From positions 62,001-126,000 of the forward strand of contig CAZYJR010000001.1 of NCBI GenBank assembly GCA_964647905.1: a stretch of 64,000 bases of DNA, given 5' to 3'. Position numbers and translations under genes: made by a program. Origin of the DNA: CAZYJR01 sp964647905 (GTDB lineage: Bacteria; Desulfobacterota; DSM-4660; Desulfatiglandales; HGW-15). The notes under the pieces are model-generated. The model did no database searches, had not been told where the DNA came from, and was given only the letters and a program-made list of their open reading frames with translations. Positions 33,849 through 42,989 of this stretch are shown piece after piece; position 1 is the stretch's first letter, and each line of letters starts with the position of its first letter.

Positions 33849-34113
33849 TCAGTTGGAACGGCTGCTCGAAAGGGTGTTCGTGCAGACCGGAAAACGTTCA
33901 TCGCACGTTGTGCATCGCTCCACCGAGTGGGTCTCTGCAAAGGATTCCCAGTGACGCTTCTGGTCCGGCGTCAGGGCGCCGGCCCCATTGCACAAAGGGC
34001 AGACCTTTCCTCTCCACGCCTTGGAAAGCCTTGCCCGTGAGCCGTTCAGTGCGGTGGTCCGGTTCCTCTGCCCGGGGGACGATCCAAGGCGCGCCGTCGG
34101 CTGTCCTGTTCAC
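33849..34113 (-). pseudogene. Broken small zinc-ribbon ORF downstream of the oxidoreductase genes
   Basis: A stretch ending at TGA 33849-33851 reads VCPLCNGAGALTPDQKRHW, ESFAETHSVERCTTC and DERFPVCTNTL, a convincing CxxC...CxxC zinc ribbon, but its frame has no ATG, GTG or TTG before an in-frame stop. A different frame begins with a GTG at 34113, seven bases after the stop of the upstream oxidoreductase gene (VNRTADGAPWIVPRAEEPD), and would join the ribbon after one single-base shift near 34003-34010. I therefore read it as one frameshifted gene or a sequence error, not two genes. A 71-residue unbroken reading to 33898 lacks the second Cys pair. Confidence 0.4.
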
Positions 34114-34119
34114 CTGCTC

Positions 34120-35409
34120 TCAGGCATCCACACGCTCCAGCAGTGCGAGGGAGGCATTTGCATTTTTTCCGAAACAGATCCGAAGTGCCTTCCTGAGCAT
34201 ATCCATGCGAACGGCGAGGTTTCGCTTGGCAAGAATGCCTAAAGAAGCCAAGGCCCTTTCTTGGGATCTGATCTTCTGGCCCTTAAAATCGACGCGGACC
34301 ACCTTACCGCCACACTCAGGGAGTTCAATGTCATCAGGGGCCAGGACCAATCCATTTTCGGGAATCCTTTCAAATAAGCGCCTTCGTCGGGAGACACCCT
34401 CTAGGCCGGTCACAACTACCACGGACGGCGTGTCGATCCCTGTGAACCCGATGGCATCCGTGGAAAGAACGATCTCGCTGATCGATGGCCCTCGTAGCAC
34501 CGAAATATCGTATTCGCTTTTCTGGGTAACCTGCATACCGCCCGTCATCGCGGCGATGCATAGGAGCTTTCCGGCCGTCAGGATCCGTTGTCCTGCATTG
34601 CCCAGAAGAACGACCTCCTTTCGGACGAATTCCGGGGGGTCGAACTCTGGACGTATTTCAAGACTCGCAGGGGGTACTCCGAAATTTCCACTCGTCTTTC
34701 GATAAAGCTCACCGTACTCCTCTCGAGTGTTTTCTTCTACGAGCCCATCATACACTCGGAGCCGGGTCAAGTCCTCGTCGATGCTTTTCGGGGTGGTCCG
34801 GTTTTTCTTGGTGTATCGACCCGGGCAGACCCCCCAGATGTCCAATACGGAAAACCCCTTGAAGTCTATGGCCCGGGCGACTTTTTCGGCAAGATCCTCT
34901 TGAAATCCGGAATACCGGCCGATATACCCTGCCCCGGCCGCACGTGCGGTTTCACAGAGATCCAACGGCCGTTCCATTCGATTCAGGAACCCCGATCCCA
35001 CAACCGCATCGGTGGGCGTGGTGGCCGACATCTGGCCTCCGGTCATGCCGAAATTGAAGTTGTTGAGAATCAAGAGCGTCAGATCCATATTGCGGCGGCA
35101 AGCGGCCAGGAAGTGCGCCCCCCCGATTCCGATGCCCCCGTCTCCCATGGTCACGATAACGGTCAGCTCGGGGTTGGCCATTTTGAGTCCGGCCGCGTAA
35201 GTGAGCGCTCTTCCATGGAGACCGTGAAAGGCGTGCGTCTTGAAAAAGGTATCGAAAAGGCCGCTGCACCCAATATCGCTGACCAGGACCACCTGGTCTG
35301 CTCTCAAATTCAAACGAGCCAGGGCCTGGTCCAGGATATACGTGATACGCTCATGGGTGCATCCGGGACAAAAAACCGGAGGCCGATCCGGATTCAGCAG
35401 GCTATTCAT
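34120..35409 (-). CDS. 2-oxoacid:ferredoxin oxidoreductase, beta-gamma subunit fusion (KorB-KorC type)
   Basis: 429 residues. Residues ~1-240 are the thiamine-diphosphate-binding beta subunit: FCPGCTHERITYILDQAL, SDIGCSGLFDTFF, the ThDP/Mg motif MGDGGIGIGGAHFLAACRR with LLILNNFNFGMTGGQ. Residues ~265-429 match the separate gamma subunit (VRKEVVLLGNAGQRILTAG, TQKSEYDISVLRGPSISEIV), which normally is its own gene. The chain would oxidise a 2-oxo acid to acyl-CoA with ferredoxin as acceptor, with the alpha subunit next to it. No ferredoxin-like Cys cluster is fused. It overlaps the alpha gene by eight bases. Confidence 0.9.
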   Translation of the reverse strand: MNSLLNPDRPPVFCPGCTHERITYILDQALARLNLRADQVVLVSDIGCSGLFDTFFKTHAFHGLHGRALTYAAGLKMANPELTVIVTMGDGGIGIGGAHFLAACRRNMDLTLLILNNFNFGMTGGQMSATTPTDAVVGSGFLNRMERPLDLCETARAAGAGYIGRYSGFQEDLAEKVARAIDFKGFSVLDIWGVCPGRYTKKNRTTPKSIDEDLTRLRVYDGLVEENTREEYGELYRKTSGNFGVPPASLEIRPEFDPPEFVRKEVVLLGNAGQRILTAGKLLCIAAMTGGMQVTQKSEYDISVLRGPSISEIVLSTDAIGFTGIDTPSVVVVTGLEGVSRRRRLFERIPENGLVLAPDDIELPECGGKVVRVDFKGQKIRSQERALASLGILAKRNLAVRMDMLRKALRICFGKNANASLALLERVDA

Positions 35410-36523
35410 GGGAAAGCGCCTCCTCGATTTGCCCGGGGGCTATCAGGTTCCCGTTCATCTGGCCCAAGAAACGGACTTTCTTGTCCTTCAACACCCGCCG
35501 TATCTCCCTCACGTATTGTCCCATATTCATCTCCACCACCAGAACATCTTCGGCGTCCACGGACTTTTCCCGGATGACCGACTCCGGGACCGGCCATAGG
35601 GTCTTGAGAACGAGCAGGGAGAAGGGTAGCCCCTTTTCCTCAGAGGCCGATTGACAGGCCTTTGCCGCCCGGGCGGTAACACCGTATGTGACAACGAGAC
35701 GGTCCCTCCGTTCTGCCGGGTAATAATCGTAAAAGAAGTATTCGCCCACGGAGCTTTCGAGCTTTTTGTAAAGCCGCGTTTGGGAGGCCTGGATCTGTAC
35801 CGGATCCGTGGTGATGTATCCATTCGGACCGTGGGTGGAAGACGTCTGCCGGACCACGGTCTCCCCCCCTATGGGCAGAAAAAAAGGCACCGGGTTTTCA
35901 GGGGAGGTTTCGAAGGGGATGAATGAGGTTCCTGGAGGCGGTGGCAACCGGTACCTGGCCGCAAGGCGCTTCAGGCGATCCGACTCGATGCTCTCCCTGG
36001 TCAAGGCAACCTCCTTGTTGGACGCGATGAAGACAGGGCACCGGAACTGTTCGGCAAGATTGAAGGCATGCTGGGTCAGGATGTAACAATCCAAAGCGTT
36101 CTCCGGTGCCAAGACGATTACCGGGAGCCCGCCGCTGTTCCCCCATCTGACAAAGTGGATATCGCTGTCGGCGCCGCGAGTGGCCGATCCGGTGGAGGGA
36201 CCGAGGCGCTGAACATCAACTATGACGACAGGGATTTCACTCCCTACGGCAAAGGAAATTTGTTCACTGTACAGACTGATGCCGGGCCCCGAGGTGGCGG
36301 TCATTGCTTTGAGACCGGCCATGGACGCGCCCAGGCAGTAACCTATGGAGGCAATTTCGTCCTCACCCTGAATACATAGACCGCCGACCGGGGGGAGCAG
36401 TCGGATCATGGCGTCAAAGATGGAGCTGGCGGGCGTTATAGGATACCCGGCGAAAAACCGGCAGCCTGCTTGAAAAGCACCTCGAGCGACAGCTTCGTTT
36501 CCGTCCATAAAAGAAAGGCTCAC
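35402..36523 (-). CDS. 2-oxoacid:ferredoxin oxidoreductase, alpha subunit (KorA type)
   Basis: 373 residues from a GTG at 36521-36523, eight bases after AGGAGGT. The N-terminus has MDGNEAVARGAFQAGCRFFA then GYPITPASSIFDAM; IQGEDEIASIGYCLGASMAG and TATSGPGISLYSEQISFAVG are alpha-subunit hallmarks. DVQRLGPSTGSATRGADSD is the KorA-type loop, and VVEMNMGQYVREI is the C-terminal domain motif. It forms the CoA-acylating enzyme with the beta-gamma fusion downstream. The substrate acid is probably set by the upstream dehydratase, as inference. 155 bases separate it from the SDR gene. Confidence 0.93.
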   Translation of the reverse strand: MSLSFMDGNEAVARGAFQAGCRFFAGYPITPASSIFDAMIRLLPPVGGLCIQGEDEIASIGYCLGASMAGLKAMTATSGPGISLYSEQISFAVGSEIPVVIVDVQRLGPSTGSATRGADSDIHFVRWGNSGGLPVIVLAPENALDCYILTQHAFNLAEQFRCPVFIASNKEVALTRESIESDRLKRLAARYRLPPPPGTSFIPFETSPENPVPFFLPIGGETVVRQTSSTHGPNGYITTDPVQIQASQTRLYKKLESSVGEYFFYDYYPAERRDRLVVTYGVTARAAKACQSASEEKGLPFSLLVLKTLWPVPESVIREKSVDAEDVLVVEMNMGQYVREIRRVLKDKKVRFLGQMNGNLIAPGQIEEALSHE

Positions 36524-36678
36524 TGGATTAGACCTCCTGTAATGGTTTTAAGCCTCCAGATACATCGTGAGGCGTCTTATTCCAGTCAAAAGGCCCCTCA
36601 ATCCCCCTCAAAAACGCCGCTGACCCGTGCCTGGAGCGAAAATCAACATGAACCGCGATTTACAAGGAGCTCTCCGGA

Positions 36679-37467
36679 CTACATGGACGGCGTCTTGCCG
36701 CCGTCGATCAGGATTTCGGCGCCTGTGATGGACCCGGCTAAATCGGAGACCAGAAAGGCCGCAAGAATGGCGACCTCCTCGGGCTTTATCATCCTCCCCA
36801 GGGGTATGGTGGAGGTGGTTTCCTTCCAGACTTCATCCACAGGGACATTCCGCGCTTCTGCGGTCTGCTGAGCCAATTGCTTGGCCCGTTCGGTCTGAGT
36901 GGGCGCCGGCGAAATGGCATTCAACCTGACGTTGTTCTCGGCCAGTTCCTTGCTCAGGCCGCGGGTGAAGTTGATCAAGGCGGCGTTGGTCGTGCTGCCG
37001 GGGAGAAAGGACGGTGGAGGTGTGCGGCCGGCTGCGCCGATGACGTTGACGATCCGACCGTCCTTTTGCGCGATCATATGCGGCGCAACAGCTCGTACCA
37101 TGCGCAAGTAGCCCATGAATTTGAGGTTAAAGGCATTGAAGAAGTCATCGTCGTCCAGTTCCAGGAAGGCCCCGGCCCGGGCAGCGCCCGCACAATTGAT
37201 CAGGATATCGAGCCGTTCGAATGTTTCCATTGCGAATGCGACAACCCGCTCGGCCTCCTTTTTTTGCGTCAAATCCACGCTCAGACCCACGACTTTCGCC
37301 CCGCTGGACGCAACGGCGGAAATATCGACCACCGCCCGATCCACCTCCGTATGAGCGGCTACGACGATATGGACACCTTCGGCTGCCAAGGCCTTGGCGC
37401 AAGCGAAGCCGATTCCCATGCTTCCGCCGGTTACAATCGCGGTTTTGCCTGTCAGTTTGAGATCCAT
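36679..37467 (-). CDS. Atypical short-chain dehydrogenase/reductase (SDR) lacking the YxxxK dyad
   Basis: 262 residues, with AGGAGGC before the ATG. The cofactor motif is AIVTGGSMGIGFACAKAL, and LINCAGAARAG holds the NAG motif. In the catalytic region, where YxAxK is expected, the sequence is PGSTTNAALINFTRGL, so the Tyr and Lys are Gly and Asn; the Ser position reads NVIGAAG. A subgroup of SDR proteins with GNAAL-like sequences exists, so this is probably a variant and not decay. The ending GAEILIDGGKTPSM is intact. It is 40 bases from the dehydratase gene. Activity is uncertain. Confidence 0.85.
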   Translation of the reverse strand: MDLKLTGKTAIVTGGSMGIGFACAKALAAEGVHIVVAAHTEVDRAVVDISAVASSGAKVVGLSVDLTQKKEAERVVAFAMETFERLDILINCAGAARAGAFLELDDDDFFNAFNLKFMGYLRMVRAVAPHMIAQKDGRIVNVIGAAGRTPPPSFLPGSTTNAALINFTRGLSKELAENNVRLNAISPAPTQTERAKQLAQQTAEARNVPVDEVWKETTSTIPLGRMIKPEEVAILAAFLVSDLAGSITGAEILIDGGKTPSM

Positions 37468-37507
37468 ATGTGCCTCCTGTGATGAATGGGAAGACTGGTA
37501 GTCTCGA

Positions 37508-39175
37508 TTAGGACACTCTTAACACCGCCCCTTCAGCGGCCGAGGCGGCCAGGCGGGCGTAGAGCCCCAGATAGCCTTTGGTGATACGCAAGGCCGGCCG
37601 CTTCCATTGTTTCCGCCGGGCAGAAAGCTCGTCATCATCGACAAGAAGCGTGAGACGGCGTTTTTCGATATCAATGACGATGCGGTCCCCGTCCCGGACC
37701 AGAGCAATCGGACCGCCTTCCGCGGCTTCCGGAGACACGTGCCCGACAAAACAGCCGTTGTTGGTGCCGGAAAATCGGCCATCCGTGACCACAGAGGTCT
37801 TAAGGGACAGTCCCCTGCCATAGAGGAGCTTCAGGGCCGTAGCCATCTCCCGCATACCCGGCCCGCCTTTAGGGCCTTCATAGCGGATGACCAAGACGTC
37901 GCCTTCTTCGATGCGGCCGTCCAGAACCGCCTGGGTGGCCTCCTCTTCCGAATCGAAGCATTTGGCCCGGCCTTCGAAGTGGTGCATGCTTGGGTCGATG
38001 GATGCCGGTTTGGTCAATGCGGTCTCAGGGGCCAGGTTGCCGCTTAGTACCGCCAAGCCGCCGGAAGGACTCCACGGGTCGTCGAGGGGCCGGATCAGGT
38101 CGGTGCTCGAGGGCGGAAAAACAGCCAGGTTTTCCGCCAGGCTGCGCCCTGTGACGGTCATTGCGTCATGGTGGAGCAAAGGCAGTAACTCGCGCATGAC
38201 CGCCGGCGCGCCTCCCGCAGCGTGGAAGTCGGATAGATTGGCGGAGGCGGCCGGGTTGATCTTTAGAATATGCGGAGTGGAGGCGCAAAGCTCCCCAAAA
38301 TCGGCCATGGAGACCAGCGCTTCGGCCTCGAGAGCGATGGCCGGCAGGTGCAGGGCCACGTTGGTAGACGCGCCGATGGCCGCAGCCGTGCGAATGGCGT
38401 TTTCCATGCCAAGCCGGTTGATGATCCGGCGGGCGGTAAGATTGTCTTCCACCATTTCCACGATGCGCCGGCCCGAAGCCTGCGCCGCTCGAAGCCGCTC
38501 GGAGTGGTGAGACGGAATAACCGCTGTGCCGGGCAGGGACAGACCCATAGCTTCAGCCATACAAGCCATGGAATTGGCCGTTCCCAGAAAGCTACAGGAC
38601 CCGCAGGTGGGCATGACCGCGTCTTCCAGGCGGTCATAGGACTCCTGGTGGATGAGTCCGGCCTTGAGCATGCCCAGGGCTTCGGCGATGGAGGTGGTGT
38701 CAGAAGGCCGACCGTCGAATTCGCAGCCACCTTCCGAGGGACCACCCACGAACATGATTGCCGGGACGTCCACACGGGCAGCAGCCATGAGCATGGCCGG
38801 AACGGCTTTGTCGCAGGAGCCGAGCAAGACCACGCCGTCCAGACGATGAGCCTGGACCATCGTTTCCACGCTGCCACAAATCAGCTCTCTGGAGGGCAGG
38901 ATGTAGCGCATGCCCTCGTGGCCGCTGGCAATGCCGTCGCAGGCCGCCATGACCCCGAATTCCACGGGCGTGCCTCCGGCCTGGAGGATGCCCTGGGAGA
39001 CGTATTCGGCCGCCCGGCGCAGGTTGAAGTGCCCGGAGACCAGCCGGTTCCAGGAATTGGCCACGCCTATCAGGGGCTTGTCCAGATCCTGATCGCTGTA
39101 GCCCATGGACTTGAACAGGGCCCGAACTTTGGACCAGCGGGGGCGAGTCAGAATGTCGCGGCTGCGGTGGGTCAT
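37508..39175 (-). CDS. IlvD/Edd family dehydratase (dihydroxy-acid or sugar-acid dehydratase)
   Basis: 555 residues. Iron-sulfur dehydratase converting a 2,3-dihydroxy acid to a 2-oxo acid. Conserved parts: LIGVANSWNRLVSGHFNLRR, LGSCDKAVPAMLMAAARVDV, the cluster Cys region PTCGSCSFLGTANSMACMAE, IGASTNVALHLPAIA, and VTDGRFSGTNNGCFVGHVSP. It could be a true IlvD, but its neighbours (carboxylate transporter, SDR, oxoacid oxidoreductase, regulator) and the absence of ilvB/C/E point to a catabolic sugar-acid or dihydroxy-acid substrate. Its start is four bases from the next gene. Confidence 0.92.
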   Translation of the reverse strand: MTHRSRDILTRPRWSKVRALFKSMGYSDQDLDKPLIGVANSWNRLVSGHFNLRRAAEYVSQGILQAGGTPVEFGVMAACDGIASGHEGMRYILPSRELICGSVETMVQAHRLDGVVLLGSCDKAVPAMLMAAARVDVPAIMFVGGPSEGGCEFDGRPSDTTSIAEALGMLKAGLIHQESYDRLEDAVMPTCGSCSFLGTANSMACMAEAMGLSLPGTAVIPSHHSERLRAAQASGRRIVEMVEDNLTARRIINRLGMENAIRTAAAIGASTNVALHLPAIALEAEALVSMADFGELCASTPHILKINPAASANLSDFHAAGGAPAVMRELLPLLHHDAMTVTGRSLAENLAVFPPSSTDLIRPLDDPWSPSGGLAVLSGNLAPETALTKPASIDPSMHHFEGRAKCFDSEEEATQAVLDGRIEEGDVLVIRYEGPKGGPGMREMATALKLLYGRGLSLKTSVVTDGRFSGTNNGCFVGHVSPEAAEGGPIALVRDGDRIVIDIEKRRLTLLVDDDELSARRKQWKRPALRITKGYLGLYARLAASAAEGAVLRVS

Positions 39176-39178
39176 GGG

Positions 39179-40189
39179 CTATACCAGCGCTTTCCCTTTG
39201 TCCAGAATCAGACGTCCGTTGACCTCCAAAGAGGCCCCGGCGTAGATGACATCGATATGGCAGGGAGCGTCCACATACCCACCAATGGCGTAGTTGCTGC
39301 CTATGCCGTGGTGTCCGAAACCCAAACGACCGAGGTCCTCCAGATTGGTGGCGTAGGTCCGGCTGGCCGGGTTTAGGCCCACGGCGAACTCCGCCAGGTT
39401 GTATACCCGCTGGTCGTGGAACCCTGCTAAGGTCTCCTTCAGATAATCCGCAGCCTCCCCCCCGGTTATGCGCACCACCCGGCCGCCCTTGACCTCGAGG
39501 GTCACCGGTTCCCGCTTGACCACCCCGTAGCCCATGACCCTCACATCTGCGACGATGACACCCTCCGTGGTGCCTTCCACGGGGCTGATGTTCAATTCGC
39601 TGTTGGGCAGGGCTGCGAACCGGCCCGGCTCTCGGAACAAACCGGTTTCGTACTGAACCGGCCGGTCTTTGATTCGAGCCGAGAGGTCGGTTCCAGCCGT
39701 AGAGGTCATGCGGATTTCGGTTCCTTGCTCCATGACGGCGCCGATCCTCCGGCCCAGCAGGTCGTTTTCCTCAAAATTCGCCGTGATTCCCCCTATGCAG
39801 AGACAGTCTTCGGTGACCTCGCACATGGTACAGACCCGTGAGCCGTTCTTAATGGCTTCTATGCGCGCGTCGGTATGGGTCATGGACCAGCTGGTGGGCA
39901 TAAACAACACGTCGCTTCTTGATGCCGCGCCGGCAACGGATTTTGGCGGCTGCGCGCCATGGGCGCCTGTAGGTGTGAAAGCGACAATGGTCGGCAGGCC
40001 CCCCACCGCATAGGCCGCGGCAGCCAGAGCTTCCGCCAGTCTCATTTTGTTGGTGTCACAAGCGATCACAACATTCTCTTCAGGCTTTACCCGAGCGCAT
40101 TGTGCCATAGCTTTCATGGCACCGGGCATCATCTCGATGATGCTGGACGGGGCGGGAATGTAATGAAAATGCTGGATGGGCCAAGTCAT
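39179..40189 (-). CDS. M29 aminopeptidase-like metalloprotein of the catabolic operon
   Basis: 336 residues. The C-terminal third, with ETLAGFHDQRVYNLAEFAVG, GLNPASR, GFGHHGIGSN and PCHIDVIYAGA, resembles the metal-binding half of M29 leucyl aminopeptidases and of the related 2,5-dihydroxypyridine dioxygenase family; the Glu, His and HxD ligands appear present. The dioxygenase reaction needs oxygen and does not fit the anaerobic setting, so I favour a hydrolase or lactonase-like role, without proof. It lies between the GntR regulator and the dehydratase, with three bases before the latter. Confidence 0.7.
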   Translation of the reverse strand: MTWPIQHFHYIPAPSSIIEMMPGAMKAMAQCARVKPEENVVIACDTNKMRLAEALAAAAYAVGGLPTIVAFTPTGAHGAQPPKSVAGAASRSDVLFMPTSWSMTHTDARIEAIKNGSRVCTMCEVTEDCLCIGGITANFEENDLLGRRIGAVMEQGTEIRMTSTAGTDLSARIKDRPVQYETGLFREPGRFAALPNSELNISPVEGTTEGVIVADVRVMGYGVVKREPVTLEVKGGRVVRITGGEAADYLKETLAGFHDQRVYNLAEFAVGLNPASRTYATNLEDLGRLGFGHHGIGSNYAIGGYVDAPCHIDVIYAGASLEVNGRLILDKGKALV

Positions 40190-40202
40190 GATGTCCCCTC
40201 TT

Positions 40203-40874
40203 TTATCGAATGTCGCCCGCTGAATCGTTCAAAAAAGCCTTCCGAGCACGGTCCCGGTGTTCCCGGACCGCTCGTATGGCTTTTTCCGGGTCCCGCTCGC
40301 GGAGCGCGTCCAAAATGGCTTTGTGGTCGTGGTGTGTCCAGGGCAATGCTTTCTTGCGGTTTCGCGCGAACTGGAACCGGACGATGTTGACGTGGGCGTT
40401 GAGTTGCTGGTACATGTTGATCAGTCGCTCGTTTTCGGTCAACTGGATGATGGCCTGATGGAAATGGCTGTCCTTTTCCATGAAGTCGACGTAATCGAAT
40501 TGGTCGTCCGGAATGAGTGTGTCCCGGTAGCGGGCCTCCAGGAGCTGGATCTGTCCGTCGGTAATGGCCGGGACCACGATCTCCATAGCCCCGGTTTCCA
40601 GAATTTTCCGGACTTCCTCGATTTCGCGGAGCTCCTTTTTGGAAATGTGCTTGACGAAAGTGCCTTTACGCGACGTGATTTCCACCATGCCTTCGCCGGC
40701 CAGCCGGAAGAGCGAATCCTTGATCGGGCTGTTGCTGACCCCCAGTTCCTCCTGCAGCTTTCGGATGCTGATCCGGTGCCCGGGCGGGTATTCGAACCGG
40801 GTGATTCGCTTTTTGATCAAATCGTAGATCTTTTCGTTGATATTGGTAATGTCGATTACGGTGTTTTCCGCCAT
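40203..40874 (-). CDS. GntR-family transcriptional regulator, FadR (FCD) subfamily
   Basis: 223 residues. The N-terminal winged helix has RITRFEYPPGHRISIRKLQE and ELGVSNSPIKDSLFRLAGEG. The C-terminal all-helical FCD domain has the metal/effector-binding residues in DSHFHQAIIQL, HHDHKAILDAL and AVREHRDRARKAF (Asp and three His). Such regulators bind a small carboxylate. It sits in the operon it likely controls, 13 bases after tctA, and a palindrome overlapping the tctC promoter (44042-44053) is a candidate operator. Confidence 0.93.
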   Translation of the reverse strand: MAENTVIDITNINEKIYDLIKKRITRFEYPPGHRISIRKLQEELGVSNSPIKDSLFRLAGEGMVEITSRKGTFVKHISKKELREIEEVRKILETGAMEIVVPAITDGQIQLLEARYRDTLIPDDQFDYVDFMEKDSHFHQAIIQLTENERLINMYQQLNAHVNIVRFQFARNRKKALPWTHHDHKAILDALRERDPEKAIRAVREHRDRARKAFLNDSAGDIR

Positions 40875-40887
40875 GATGCGCCTTTGT

Positions 40888-42432
40888 TCAGGTCCGACAC
40901 GAACCGGCGGTCGAATCGGAAGTGAGGTTGAAATTACTGTGCGGCCGGACTCTCCGGATGATCACTTTGATCACCGGGGTCAGCCAGACCAGGATGGTGA
41001 CCGTACCCAGGGTCGCTGCGATGGGTCGGCTGAAAAAGGCCAACAGGTTGCCGTCGGCCGAGATCATGGCCTGCATGAAGTTTTCCTCCAGCAGTTCACC
41101 CATGATCATGCCCAGGATCAAAGGGGCCACCGGAAAGCCGTTTTCCTGCATGATAAACGATAACACTCCCGTGCCCAAAATCACGATGACACCCATGAGG
41201 GAGTTGTTGATGGCAAAAGCGCCGACGATGCAAAACAAAAGCACCAGGGGCATCAACACTTCGGTGGGCACCCGGAGCATATGTTTGGAGATCTTGACGG
41301 CCAAAAACCCCATGGGCAGCAGCACGATGTTGGCGATGAAAAAGGCGACGAAAATGGAATAGACCAGAGGCGCGTTTTCCAAAAAGACCGCCGGGCCGGG
41401 CTCCAGCCCCTTGAGGAACAGGACGCCGATGACGATGGCGGTAACCGAGTCGCCTGGGATGCCGAAGACAAGGGACGGGATCCAGGTAGCGCAGGTGCTG
41501 GCGTTGTTGGACGAACTGGCCGCCACCACGCCTTCGGGATGGCCGGTCAAGAATTTTTCAGGCTCCTTGGAGAAACGTTTGGCCAATGCGTAGGACACCC
41601 AGGCGGCCATGTCCGATCCCGCACCCGGTAGCGCGCCGATGATGGTGCCGATGATCGGCCCGCGGGCCACGTTCCATTTGTATTTCCAGGCGATGGACCC
41701 GGTGCCCCTGAATACATTGCCCCCGACCACGCTGGCGATCCGGCCTCCGCTGCTGGAATGGGTCAGGTTCCGGCAGACTTCCCCCACCGCGAACACGCCG
41801 ATCATGGCCGAAATGAAATGGATCCCCTCCATCAGTTCCATGACGCCGAAGGTGAACCGGGGGGCGCCGGAGATGATGCTGAAGCCCACCATGGACAGCA
41901 ATAGGCCGAAACAGGTGGATATCAACCCCTTGGCCGGCTCGTCCGCGCAGACAAAGGCGGCGGTGGTCAGCCCCATGCAGGCCAGCCAGAAATATTCGTA
42001 ATACTGAAATTCCAAAGCGAATTCGGCCAGAAGCGGCGCCGAAACACTCAACCCCACGGCCCCGATCAATCCGCCGATGACCGAACAGACCAACGAAATT
42101 CCCAGAGCCTTCTCGCCCAGACCCTTTTGGGTCATGGCGTAGGTCTCGTCCGCGTACGCCGCCGAAGACGGGACGCCCGGAATCCGCAGCAACGCGCCCG
42201 GAATGTCGCCGGCGAAAATGGCCATCGCCACCGCCGTGGCCATGGATGCGAGGGCCGCCACCGGGCTAAGGTAAAAGGTCACCGGCACCAGCAGCGCCAC
42301 CGCCACCGTGGCGGATATCCCCGGCATCGCTCCGGTGAACAGGCCGAAAGCGCAGGAACAGATGATGACCAGGATCACCTGCCAGTCCATGACCATGCTT
42401 ATGGCGATCGGGATGTTTTCCACAACAACCAT
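40888..42432 (-). CDS. tctA: Tripartite tricarboxylate transporter permease TctA
   Basis: Large membrane subunit of a TTT-family carboxylate importer, 514 residues. Family signatures are FGLFTGAMPGISATVAVALL near the N-terminus, RIPGVPSSAAYADETYAM, IIGTIIGALPGAGSDMAAWV and the second copy ATWIPSLVFGIPGDSVTAIV. About 11-12 hydrophobic segments. The start is the ATG at 42430-42432, 23 bases after tctB; the longer frame to 42735 overlaps tctB. It is driven by an ion gradient and receives substrate from TctC. Confidence 0.94.
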   Translation of the reverse strand: MVVVENIPIAISMVMDWQVILVIICSCAFGLFTGAMPGISATVAVALLVPVTFYLSPVAALASMATAVAMAIFAGDIPGALLRIPGVPSSAAYADETYAMTQKGLGEKALGISLVCSVIGGLIGAVGLSVSAPLLAEFALEFQYYEYFWLACMGLTTAAFVCADEPAKGLISTCFGLLLSMVGFSIISGAPRFTFGVMELMEGIHFISAMIGVFAVGEVCRNLTHSSSGGRIASVVGGNVFRGTGSIAWKYKWNVARGPIIGTIIGALPGAGSDMAAWVSYALAKRFSKEPEKFLTGHPEGVVAASSSNNASTCATWIPSLVFGIPGDSVTAIVIGVLFLKGLEPGPAVFLENAPLVYSIFVAFFIANIVLLPMGFLAVKISKHMLRVPTEVLMPLVLLFCIVGAFAINNSLMGVIVILGTGVLSFIMQENGFPVAPLILGMIMGELLEENFMQAMISADGNLLAFFSRPIAATLGTVTILVWLTPVIKVIIRRVRPHSNFNLTSDSTAGSCRT

Positions 42433-42455
42433 CCAGCCCCGTTCGGCGCCCGGGC

Positions 42456-42932
42456 CTAGAACAGACCGGCCAGCAGCCCGGGCGGCAACGGAATTCGAAG
42501 AATCTCCGAGAACAAAAAGAACACCAGCACCGGAAAAAACACGGCAATGATCGACGTGGACAAGAGGCGCTTTCCCCGGCGGGTCCACAAGAGCAAGCCC
42601 ATGAGCAGCAGAAACGAGGTGATTATAAAACCCAGGCGCTCGCTGAAAAGGATGTAAAACAAAAGCGAACCGAATATCAGGCCCAGAGTCGCGTAGGTGC
42701 GGGGCTTCCGAGCCCACTCGTCCAAAATCAGCCACCCGGTAGCCCCGCGGTTGCGAAGCCCTTTTATGATCAAAACCAGGCCGCCGAAAACCATGGCCCC
42801 GGCCACGACGCTCGGAAACAGGCCCGGGCCGTAAGGCACGCCCGGCAAGGACGGATAGGATCGGGCCTCTAGAATGACCAAACCGGAAAACAGGATGACG
42901 ATGATCCCCAAAATGGCATCGTTGATCCGCAT
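42456..42932 (-). CDS. tctB: Tripartite tricarboxylate transporter small permease TctB
   Basis: 158 residues with four predicted membrane helices: ILGIIVILFSGLVILEARSY, then GPGLFPSVVAGAMVFGGLVL (the PYGPGLFP motif of TctB), LGLIFGSLLFYILFSERLGF, and a C-terminal pair with VFFPVLVFFLFSEILRIPLP. It lies between tctC and tctA as usual for this transporter class. Confidence 0.92.
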   Translation of the reverse strand: MRINDAILGIIVILFSGLVILEARSYPSLPGVPYGPGLFPSVVAGAMVFGGLVLIIKGLRNRGATGWLILDEWARKPRTYATLGLIFGSLLFYILFSERLGFIITSFLLLMGLLLWTRRGKRLLSTSIIAVFFPVLVFFLFSEILRIPLPPGLLAGLF

Positions 42933-42989
42933 GTACCGTCTCCCGCTCCCGCCTCCGTCCGCCGGGGACGTGAATTCGTCAAAGGGCGC

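Noticed and set aside
39179..40189. 2,5-dihydroxypyridine 5,6-dioxygenase as the name for the M29-like gene
   Set aside because: The metal-ligand pattern is shared with M29 peptidases, the reaction needs oxygen, and no other nicotinate-degradation gene is present.
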